DNA of 6,514 nucleotides from Polyangia bacterium. GTDB lineage: Bacteria > Myxococcota_A > Polyangia > Polyangiales > Polyangiaceae. Position 1 is the stretch's first letter. Every line of letters begins with the position of its first letter. The position numbers and the translations under genes were made by a program. Under the pieces are notes generated by a model that saw only the letters and a list, made by a program, of their open reading frames with translations, was not told the origin of the DNA and searched no databases. The stretch spans positions 1-6,514 of the forward strand of contig JAUIKB010000340.1 in NCBI GenBank assembly GCA_030430975.1, written 5' to 3'. Shown in pieces: positions 1 to 4,972 of this stretch.

Positions 1-309
1 GTGAATGGCACGCTGATCGACGACATCAGCATCACGGCGACCCTTCAGAACATCGACGGCGTACTGCAGAACCGACAGCATGCTGAAGTCGGTGTGCACG
101 ACCAGGTTCGCGATATTGCGATGAACGAACATCTCTCCCGGGTCGAGGCCACAGATTTGATTCGCTGGAACACGACTGTCGGAGCAGCCGATCCACAGGT
201 AACGCGGCGTTTGAACGGCGGCGAGCCGTTTGAAGAATTCGGGCTGGGCACGATGGATCGAATCGGCCCACTCGCGGTTGTTCTTGAACAGCTCGGGTAG
301 CTTCTTCAT
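1..309 (-). CDS. can: Beta-class carbonic anhydrase, N-terminal part (cut by left edge)
   Basis: Carbonic anhydrase interconverts CO2 and bicarbonate in the cytoplasm with a zinc ion. The minus frame from the ATG at 309-307 encodes an N-terminus that lines up without gaps with E. coli Can, from memory of that protein: LWIGCSDSRVP at residues 38-48, with C42 as the first zinc ligand and the D44/R46 dyad, then GLDPGEMFVHRNIANLV (54-70) and SVLQYAVDVLK (79-89). The start gives MKKLPELF, normal for the family; no clear Shine-Dalgarno sequence is seen. From residue 90 the similarity stops. The family expects a strand followed by the GHYGCGG motif, which carries the other zinc ligands (H98, C101), but the visible frame reads GRRDADVVDQRAIH up to the edge, with no stop. 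Either the gene is damaged or divergent here, or the sequence has an error near its end. The family call is secure; whether the gene is functional is not. Confidence 0.88.
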   Translation of the reverse strand, partial: MKKLPELFKNNREWADSIHRAQPEFFKRLAAVQTPRYLWIGCSDSRVPANQICGLDPGEMFVHRNIANLVVHTDFSMLSVLQYAVDVLKGRRDADVVDQRAIH

Positions 310-550
310 GTGATGAAGCGAGCGTAGGACACAATCGGCGGGAGCGTCCCGGAATCGCTCGCCAGCGAACTAACGCGCCCGCGCTTCGTTCGCCATTGGC
401 GCACCCAGTCGTGCACGGTGTTCGCTCTTGATCGGAGCGGTGGCTGGCGACGTCTCGGGCAGATCCGTTTCACGACTCCGAGATGTGGAGATGTCACGAT
501 GTCGCTGTTTACAACGCGCAGCGCGGACTCCGACTACCGGCGGGGCTCTC

Positions 551-567
551 GGGGCGCTAGTCGCCCC
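551..567. repeat. Perfect inverted repeat (6-bp arms, 5-base loop)
   Basis: The sequence GGGGCG-CTAGT-CGCCCC forms a perfect GC-only 6-bp stem. It lies 42 bases upstream of the TetR-family start, inside the divergent promoter region. No T-run follows on either strand, so it is not a classic intrinsic terminator. It could be a regulator binding site or a short hairpin in a leader. Its role is inferred from position only. Confidence 0.4.
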
Positions 568-583
568 AATTCCGCGCGTTCGT

Positions 584-598
584 CACGTCCGGCGCGTG
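584..598. promoter_or_regulatory. Candidate operator, imperfect palindrome next to the TetR start
   Basis: CACG at 584-587 and CGTG at 595-598 form inverted 4-bp half-sites around a 7-base centre (CACGTCCGGCGCGTG). The site directly abuts the -10-like TAACAT (599-604) of the regulator gene. TetR-family repressors commonly bind palindromes that overlap their own promoter, so autoregulation is plausible. The arms are short and such palindromes occur by chance in GC-rich DNA. Confidence 0.25.
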
Positions 599-604
599 TA
601 ACAT
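599..604 (+). promoter_or_regulatory. -10-like box just before the TetR ATG, possible leaderless start
   Basis: TAACAT (four of six matches to TATAAT) ends five bases before the ATG at 610. Transcription from it would begin at or within a base or two of the start codon. No Shine-Dalgarno sequence precedes that ATG, which fits a leaderless or nearly leaderless mRNA. No convincing -35 hexamer is seen at 16-18 bases. Confidence 0.3.
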
Positions 605-609
605 ATGGC

Positions 610-1245
610 ATGGCCCGTCCGCTGAACGCCGACTCGCGAGAGACGCAGGAGCGGATCGTCGCGGCGGCCCGCGCACTGCTGGAGGAGGGAGGCCCAGCGG
701 CGGTGAGCGTCCGACGCGTGGCCGAATCGGCGAATCTGTCGGCGGGCACCGTTCGGTACTACTTCGCCACGCAAGAGGACTTGCTGGTCGAGGCGTGCAT
801 CAACGACTATTACGACCAGCTCGACCAGCTGAAAGTCGCGTTCTTCAGTCAGCTGAAGGACCGGCAGGGCGCGGCTCAGGCCGTGCGTGTGTCGGTGAGC
901 ACGGTTTACCGCTACTGCTTGACGACAGAAGTCGCTCACCATCTGTTGATCGGTCGCGGCGCCAAGGTCGGCCGCGTCGGCGACGACCGTGAAGCGCAGT
1001 CGCGCGTGCCATTTCTGCGCGAGTTTTCTCAGCGCTTGGCCGCCGTGACCGACCGCAGTGAGCGCGAGCTGCGGTTCGCTGCGCAGTCGCTGATGTTCAT
1101 GATCCCGAGGTATGCGGCGCTGGGCGAACGGCAACTGCTGGATGTGTTCGGGGAGGGGAGGCTTGAGGATGCGCATAGCGCGGCCGAGGCGCACATCATC
1201 GCGACCGCGCTGCACCTGCTGGGCCTCGAAGCGGCGGACGACTGA
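610..1245 (+). CDS. TetR/AcrR-family transcriptional regulator
   Basis: This is a 211-residue DNA-binding regulator, a normal length for the TetR family. Residues 12-59 form the N-terminal three-helix DNA-binding domain: a first helix around TQERIVAAARALLEEGG, then the helix-turn-helix SVRRVAESANLSAGTVRYYF (33-52), with the recognition helix at about 44-50, and the typical F-x-x-x-E-D-L-L continuation (52-59). The rest (60-211) is the variable, mostly helical ligand-binding and dimerisation domain, so the inducer cannot be read from sequence. I chose the ATG at 610. The frame stays open upstream to a GTG at 418, but that extension has no coding bias and would add an atypical basic tail. The gene is divergent from the carbonic anhydrase gene and stands 78 bases before a small exported protein, so its targets may be itself or either neighbour. 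Confidence 0.93.
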   Translation: MARPLNADSRETQERIVAAARALLEEGGPAAVSVRRVAESANLSAGTVRYYFATQEDLLVEACINDYYDQLDQLKVAFFSQLKDRQGAAQAVRVSVSTVYRYCLTTEVAHHLLIGRGAKVGRVGDDREAQSRVPFLREFSQRLAAVTDRSERELRFAAQSLMFMIPRYAALGERQLLDVFGEGRLEDAHSAAEAHIIATALHLLGLEAADD

Positions 1246-1258
1246 AGGCTCGACGCCG

Positions 1259-1287
1259 TTGTTGTAGCAAAGCGATTGTGCCATAAC
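1259..1287 (+). promoter_or_regulatory. Candidate sigma-70-type promoter for the cysteine-rich pair
   Basis: TTGTTG (1259-1264) and CATAAC (1282-1287) are separated by exactly 17 bases. They match the consensus at three of six and four of six positions. Transcription would start near 1294, about 30 bases before the ATG at 1324. The element lies in the 78-base gap after the regulator gene, so the downstream pair may have its own promoter. The match is modest. Confidence 0.3.
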
Positions 1288-1323
1288 CCGAACGTGTGGG
1301 TTCATCGGCGAGCCGTGCTCGGC

Positions 1324-1527
1324 ATGCGAGTGGCGCTCGTGTTGTTTGGTGGGTTTAGCGCGGTGGTGGGCACAGGCTGCGTGGTGCACGGCTGGGGCGG
1401 TCGCGATACGCAATGTCTTCAGCGCTGCGATCAGGAAACCGATACCTGCGTCCTAGAAGCCGCTACCGCCGAACAGGTGCGTGGCTGCGATTACTACAGC
1501 GAAACATGTCATGACGAGTGCCCCTAG
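1324..1527 (+). CDS. Small exported cysteine-rich protein, possible lipoprotein
   Basis: I do not recognise this 67-residue protein. Residues 1-18 look like a short signal peptide: MR followed by a hydrophobic stretch ending VVGTG, then C19. This could be a lipobox, but glycine at position -3 is atypical, so cleavage by signal peptidase I, leaving a soluble periplasmic protein, is also possible. The mature part has six further cysteines at 31, 35, 42, 55, 62 and 66, spaced CX3CX6CX12CX6CX3C, an exact mirror image about its centre. The spacing suits an antiparallel helical hairpin held by nested disulfides (31-66, 35-62, 42-55); that fold is inferred. I chose the ATG at 1324 because it puts the hydrophobic segment at the N-terminus; GTG at 1315 and TTG at 1276 are in-frame alternatives. 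The 3' end overlaps the next gene by 17 bases, suggesting translational coupling. It was probably missed by many annotations because of its size. Confidence 0.62.
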   Translation: MRVALVLFGGFSAVVGTGCVVHGWGGRDTQCLQRCDQETDTCVLEAATAEQVRGCDYYSETCHDECP

Positions 1528-2161
1528 CCACGAACACAACGAGGTTTGCCGGTGGGGGCTATTGTGCGGCGCGCTAGCGCTGCTGCTCAATTCGTGCGTG
1601 CAGTACTATCGACCGCCGTCCGCGGATGAGCCCCATGCCGTCGTCAAACTACGACGCAGCTACGAGCTCGCTCCGGGGCCGACGCTGATAGAGGCGGTGA
1701 ATATCAACGATAATCGTGTGCTGTCCGATTCCCGACAAGCGATCGCAACGACGCTAAACGACGGCGTACTGATTCATCCCGGCAACGCTGAATGGGACTT
1801 CATCGCGCGGTTCGTGCACACGGAGCCGTATCGGGAACAAGAGACGTATTACGAGCGCGAGTCCTACCAAGACATGGAATACACGACGTGCGGATACGGT
1901 TCGAGCCAACGCAGCTGCTCACGGATGGTCACCAAGTATCGTAGCGTTGCCAAGCGACGCTGGGTGACTCGACACCGAACGGTCGTCGACGGATCCTGTC
2001 GCGTCACCAACGCGCACTTTGCCCAAGCGGGGCACGTGTACCTGTTGCAGTTTCGATACGCTGATCACCAAGCGTGCACGCTGGCTTGCTACGAGCAGGT
2101 GCGCACCGCGTCCGGTTTCGCCAATCAACCGTGCGCACCGCCTGCACCCGAGACCGAGTGA
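1511..2161 (+). CDS. Cysteine-rich lipoprotein of unknown function
   Basis: I do not recognise the family of this 216-residue protein. The N-terminus has a hydrophobic segment (about 17-26) and a good lipobox L26-N27-S28-C29, so it should be lipidated and membrane anchored. The mature part has six cysteines besides the lipidated one (127, 136, 163, 189, 193, 208), including a CX3C at 189-193 like those in the small protein encoded just upstream. Residues 106-125 are rich in Tyr, Glu and Arg. A short internal repeat follows, VTKYRSVAK at 140-148 and VTRHRTVVD at 152-160, 12 residues apart; this region looks like amphipathic strands in a beta-rich, disulfide-bonded domain. The end is Pro-rich (207-213). 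The ATG at 1511 lies inside the preceding gene, with no good in-frame start closer to the hydrophobic segment, so expression is probably coupled. Both genes may act together in the envelope, but nothing shows how. Confidence 0.78.
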   Translation: MTSAPSHEHNEVCRWGLLCGALALLLNSCVQYYRPPSADEPHAVVKLRRSYELAPGPTLIEAVNINDNRVLSDSRQAIATTLNDGVLIHPGNAEWDFIARFVHTEPYREQETYYERESYQDMEYTTCGYGSSQRSCSRMVTKYRSVAKRRWVTRHRTVVDGSCRVTNAHFAQAGHVYLLQFRYADHQACTLACYEQVRTASGFANQPCAPPAPETE

Positions 2162-2165
2162 CAAC

Positions 2166-2408
2166 TCAAACCGGGATGTCTTGCCACGGCTTCGCTTCGA
2201 CCTGGTGCATGCGGAAAGCCTCGATCACGGCGTTGACGTCCCAGATCGACTTCGTGCGTTTGACCGCCGGCAGGTACAGGCTGCGCTGAGCAACGGCGCT
2301 CAGATCGAAACCCCAGTACATATTCATCAGCGGGTTGATCCACAGCTTGCCGCCCTTGGTCCGGTGGGTGCGGTGGACGTCGCCGTACTCACCGTCGACC
2401 GCCGTCTT
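2166..2408 (-). pseudogene. Orphan C-terminal fragment of an unidentified protein
   Basis: About 80 codons on the minus strand, ending at a TGA at 2168-2166, look truly coding: most third positions are G or C and the peptide is protein-like (KGGKLWINPLMNMYWGFDL, then ending EAKPWQDIPV). I cannot name the family. Upstream the same frame runs to an ATG at 2474, but that part overlaps the end of the META-domain gene (stop at 2437) and reads like its out-of-frame shadow. No in-frame start other than internal ATGs lies in the coding-like part. The simplest reading is the 3' end of a gene whose front was lost by deletion. The alternative is a small gene started at 2474 and coupled to the META gene. 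Its stop faces the stop of the plus-strand lipoprotein across four bases. Confidence 0.5.
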
Positions 2409-2419
2409 TGGACAAGCCG

Positions 2420-2437
2420 GCGACGCGGAAACGTCGC
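2420..2437 (-). terminator. Hairpin overlapping the META-gene stop, weak terminator candidate
   Basis: On the minus strand GCGACG-TTTCCG-CGTCGC forms a perfect 6-bp stem with a 6-base loop, beginning at the last base of the stop codon of the META-domain gene. No T-run follows, so it is not a standard intrinsic terminator. It could stabilise the 3' end of the mRNA or mark a pause site. Its position exactly at the gene end is the main support. Confidence 0.35.
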
Positions 2438-3219
2438 TACTCGGCGCTTCTGTAGCGCAGCGTATACGGCCCACGACGTATCCTCAGCAGCCGTTCTTCG
2501 ATATCGAACGTTACCGGGCTCCCGTCCAGGACGAGCACCACGCCAGCGTGAATTCGTTCGAGGTGGGGTTGCGTGCAGTCGACACCGTCGTAGGCAAGGT
2601 GTTTGAGTGAGATCTGAGTGCCGATGACGCTGAACCGCACGGAGCCAGTGTCGCAGCCAGTGCCGATCGTTGCGATCCCCGTCGCGTCGAACCGCAGGGT
2701 CACCGAGTCGGAGGACGTCCCCGTCCACAGGTCGCCATCGGTGAAGCCTTCTCCAGTCCAGGTCGTCCCGACCAAAGGGCGATCGGGGCTGGCGATTTCG
2801 CGGTCGAGCAGAACCAACTTGGCCTCAGTAGTGGCCATCTCTAACCGGGGCTCGTCGAGGACGATGCTGGGGCGAGCTCGGAGGAACGCAGAGAGCCATC
2901 GATCTTGCTCTGCCCATTCGACTTCGCACCCGATCGCCGACTGAGTAACACTCGGCAGTTCGAGCTTCCCATCGATGAGCTTGAACGCTCCTCCGAGGCT
3001 GTTGCACCCGGCGAAAGCATGCAGCGCATGATCGTGGAAGCCGATGCGTATCTGTTCTCCACCCGCAAGCGTCCACCCCTCGACACGTTCGGAAACGAAC
3101 GTCCGTCCGTCCAAAGCGAATGCCAGGTCGCCAACGCCATCGTCCGAGCCCGTGCATGCAAGGGCGCTCGCCATGACAGCGAGTGCTGCTAATCGTAGGA
3201 TCGCGTGTGCTCCCGGCAT
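2437..3219 (-). CDS. Lipoprotein with two META-like domains (second of the tandem pair)
   Basis: This is a 260-residue predicted lipoprotein. MPGAHAILRLAALAVMASALAC gives a signal peptide with a lipobox-like A19-L20-A21-C22, where alanine at -3 is acceptable but not ideal. A first META-like domain (about 32-140) carries the hallmark HAFAGCNSLGGAFKL around C72, with a partner cysteine C98 and the downstream QDRWLSAFL helix. A second, more diverged copy (about 148-257) begins PLVGTTW and has C189 and C215 in equivalent places, ending PYTLRYR. Each cysteine pair probably forms a disulfide. META domains are known from HslJ-type envelope proteins; their molecular role is poorly defined, so none is assigned. 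I chose the ATG at 3219 because it directly begins the signal peptide; a longer frame from 3300 would lie inside the upstream paralog. Only 10 bases separate it from that paralog, so the two are surely one transcript. Confidence 0.9.
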   Translation of the reverse strand: MPGAHAILRLAALAVMASALACTGSDDGVGDLAFALDGRTFVSERVEGWTLAGGEQIRIGFHDHALHAFAGCNSLGGAFKLIDGKLELPSVTQSAIGCEVEWAEQDRWLSAFLRARPSIVLDEPRLEMATTEAKLVLLDREIASPDRPLVGTTWTGEGFTDGDLWTGTSSDSVTLRFDATGIATIGTGCDTGSVRFSVIGTQISLKHLAYDGVDCTQPHLERIHAGVVLVLDGSPVTFDIEERLLRIRRGPYTLRYRSAE

Positions 3220-3229
3220 CGCAAGCCCG

Positions 3230-4012
3230 CTACTTTTCAGCCCGGAAGTACAACGTGTACTTACCCTGGTGGATCTGCAGCCGGTTTTCATCGATCTCAA
3301 ACGTCAGCGAGTCGCCGTCTAAGACGCGCGTGACCTGGTCCTCGAGGAACTGCAGGCCGTTGTCCGAACACTCGGTTCCGTCGTAGATCAGACCTTCGAG
3401 CGTAAGCTTTGCGCCGTCGACGGTGTACTGGCCGGTCGCGGTCTGGCATCCGGTATAGAACGCCGCATTTCCGTTCGAATCGAACTGGGCGGTCACCGTA
3501 TCGGCGCCGGGTCCGAAGCTCACGGCACTGTCGTCGCCGTAGCCGTCGCCGATCCACTTAACGTCGACGAGTGGCAGGTCGGGACTAGCTACTTCGCGGT
3601 CGATGAGCGTCATGCGATCGTCGGGCGTCGCCATGACGAGCCGTGGCTCCTCCAGTTCAAGGCTGGGGCCAGCGATTAGGAATTCACCGATCCACTCGTC
3701 CTGAGCGTGGAGAGCGGGATCGCAGCCCATTTCCGTACTGCTATATTCGGTCAGTTTGAGGCGCGTACCAGAAAGGTGAAAGGTCCCGCCGAGGTGATTG
3801 CAACCAGCGAGCACAGTGATGCCTTGGTCGCGGAAACGAACGCGTATCTCCGTGCCTGGGACGACGGACCGACTCTTGATGCTCTCGGCGATGAACTCGC
3901 GGTCGTTCAACTCACCTAGGAGCGAACCCGACGTCTGGCCATCGTCGGAGCGGCTGCCGCTACTGCACCCGCCTAGCGCCAGCGCCACCGCCAGTACTCC
4001 CAACCTCTGCAT
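3230..4012 (-). CDS. Lipoprotein with two META-like domains (first of the tandem pair)
   Basis: This 260-residue lipoprotein is the paralog of the next gene downstream and has exactly the same length. MQRLGVLAVALALGGC is a clean lipoprotein signal with lipobox L13-G14-G15-C16, followed by a Ser/Gly/Asp linker (17-30). The first META-like domain (about 31-139) has TVLAGCNHLGGTFHL around C71, partner C97, and QDEWIGEFL. The second (about 147-258) starts PLVDVKW and has C189 and C215, the same residue numbers as in the paralog, ending KYTLYFRAEK. Shared blocks such as EPRL-x-MAT and DRE-x-ASPD between the domains show that a two-domain gene was duplicated, rather than single domains. A TTG at 4039 would add nine residues; the ATG at 4012 fits the signal peptide better. 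The gene follows the SGNH-hydrolase gene by 78 bases and may share its transcript or use its own promoter. Confidence 0.91.
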   Translation of the reverse strand: MQRLGVLAVALALGGCSSGSRSDDGQTSGSLLGELNDREFIAESIKSRSVVPGTEIRVRFRDQGITVLAGCNHLGGTFHLSGTRLKLTEYSSTEMGCDPALHAQDEWIGEFLIAGPSLELEEPRLVMATPDDRMTLIDREVASPDLPLVDVKWIGDGYGDDSAVSFGPGADTVTAQFDSNGNAAFYTGCQTATGQYTVDGAKLTLEGLIYDGTECSDNGLQFLEDQVTRVLDGDSLTFEIDENRLQIHQGKYTLYFRAEK

Positions 4013-4018
4013 GCCGAA

Positions 4019-4024
4019 ACTATG
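4019..4024 (-). promoter_or_regulatory. -10-like box six bases before the META lipoprotein ATG
   Basis: On the minus strand CATAGT lies six bases before the ATG at 4012, so a transcript from it would begin at or next to the start codon. There is no Shine-Dalgarno sequence. The -35 region is unconvincing. The same layout precedes the SGNH and TetR genes. Confidence 0.3.
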
Positions 4025-4090
4025 GCCCGAATGGGGCAAGAATGCTCGTGATTCGACACCCTGACGCTGTGGAAAAATTTGCGCGCTCGA

Positions 4091-4924
4091 CTACGGATTA
4101 GGAAATAGCCCAACCAGCGCCTCGGCAATCCGCGCGCTCCGCACGTCTGAACCCGCCGACGTGTGATGAATCCCGTCGCTGTACGGCGCCACGCCCGTCG
4201 CCGACACGCTCGCCCAGTCGTAGATGTTCAGGTTCGCCCAGCGCGCCTTGGCCGCGACCAGCGCCTGGTTCCACAGCACCATGTTCTCGTTGCGCCAGTG
4301 CCCGGTGGTTCGGGTCGTGTACGCGTTGACCCACATCACGCGCGCCGTCGCGGTCGGATCGATTGCCGTCATCATGTCGTCGATCGCCTCTGCCCTAGTG
4401 TACCAAGCGCCAGCCGAGATATTGGCGGTGTCGTTGGTGCCGAGCGCCACGACCCAGCATCCGGTGAAGCCTGTAGCGGCGATGTCAGTCGCCGCGGTCT
4501 TACCCGACTTAGGATCGGCGGGTAGCTTCTGGATGATGCCGCGCCCGCCGTATGCGTCGATCTGGACGCTGAGCCCGACGCTCGCATAGGCGCTGGTCAG
4601 TGACGGCTCGCTGTAGGCGCTGAGGCTGTCGCCGATGTGTGCGACGCTGCCGCAGCCGGGCGGTTTCATCGCGTCGAGAATCACGTCCGGCGGCGCGTCG
4701 AGCGTGGCGTCCGGCGGGAAGTCGGAGCCTGCGTCGGATGCGTCGGAAGCGCCATCGGCGGTAGCGTCCGGTGCGCCCGTTTCCCGTGCTGGCGAGTCCG
4801 CCGTGGAGTCCCGACCCGCGTCGACCGTGGGTCCGCCGACGATCGCGGCGTTACCCGGTTCCTCGCTGCTGCACGCGGTGATCGCTAGAAGCGCCACCAA
4901 GCTGGCTGCAGTGCGGAGTCGCAT
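4091..4924 (-). CDS. SGNH-hydrolase lipoprotein, probable envelope esterase
   Basis: This 277-residue predicted lipoprotein has signal peptide MRLRTAASLVALLAITAC with lipobox I15-T16-A17-C18. Residues 31-89 form a disordered linker rich in Asp, Ala and Pro, a style common in myxobacterial surface lipoproteins. The catalytic domain (about 90-277) keeps all SGNH blocks: IGDSLS with nucleophile S100, the glycine block YGGRG (125-129), GTND with N164, and SDGIHHT with D250 and H253. C91 and C156 could form a disulfide. The order of blocks, including a VNAYTTR strand and an NLNIYDWA segment before the Asp-His block, resembles the SGNH domain attached to OatA-type acyltransferases, so an O-acetyl esterase or transferase acting on a wall or surface glycan is plausible, but the substrate is not shown. 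I chose the ATG at 4924; 13 more residues upstream would spoil the signal peptide. It lies 48 bases after the oxidoreductase gene. Confidence 0.93.
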   Translation of the reverse strand: MRLRTAASLVALLAITACSSEEPGNAAIVGGPTVDAGRDSTADSPARETGAPDATADGASDASDAGSDFPPDATLDAPPDVILDAMKPPGCGSVAHIGDSLSAYSEPSLTSAYASVGLSVQIDAYGGRGIIQKLPADPKSGKTAATDIAATGFTGCWVVALGTNDTANISAGAWYTRAEAIDDMMTAIDPTATARVMWVNAYTTRTTGHWRNENMVLWNQALVAAKARWANLNIYDWASVSATGVAPYSDGIHHTSAGSDVRSARIAEALVGLFPNP

Positions 4925-4930
4925 GTTGCG

Positions 4931-4936
4931 AGTGTA
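4931..4936 (-). promoter_or_regulatory. -10-like box six bases before the SGNH lipoprotein ATG
   Basis: On the minus strand TACACT (four of six matches to TATAAT) is followed by six bases and the ATG at 4924. It sits in the 48-base gap after the upstream gene. There is no Shine-Dalgarno sequence, so a leaderless mRNA from this box is possible; a TTGCGC 21 bases further upstream is too distant to be a good -35. Confidence 0.3.
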
Positions 4937-4972
4937 GCAGAGGCATGTCGCCGTCCCGCGCAACCCCGCTGA

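Larger units (their letters stand above)
310..609. other. Intergenic region between divergent carbonic anhydrase and TetR genes
   Basis: This 300-base stretch separates the two divergent genes and should hold both promoters. Reading frames on both strands pass through it (minus 306-497, and a plus-strand GTG-started extension of the regulator from 418), but neither shows the third-position GC bias of the neighbouring genes or any recognisable protein. I therefore read it as non-coding. It holds a perfect 6-bp inverted repeat at 551-567, an imperfect palindrome at 584-598 beside the regulator start, and a weak -10-like TACGCT on the minus strand at 326-321, 11 bases before the carbonic anhydrase ATG. 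Confidence 0.6.

Noticed and set aside
306..497. Minus-strand reading frame of 63 codons whose stop overlaps the carbonic anhydrase ATG
   Set aside because: The four-base overlap looks operon-like, but third-position GC is not raised, the peptide is basic and low in structure, and it crosses the likely promoter region.
418..609. Longer start for the TetR regulator at a GTG
   Set aside because: The 64-residue extension lacks coding bias and family similarity, while the ATG at 610 gives a normal TetR length.
583..1413. Long minus-strand frame opposite the TetR gene
   Set aside because: It is a shadow of the well-supported plus-strand regulator; its His/Arg/Gln-rich peptide is typical of antisense frames in GC-rich genes.
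2019..2606. Plus-strand frame of 195 codons across the convergent gene ends
   Set aside because: It spans the end of the lipoprotein, the gene fragment and the META gene in other frames, and its peptide is Arg-rich with no recognisable feature.
4071..4090. T-run on the minus strand after the SGNH stop as an intrinsic terminator
   Set aside because: The AAATTTTT run is preceded by GCGCGC but there is no stem with a loop, so the hairpin half of a terminator is missing.
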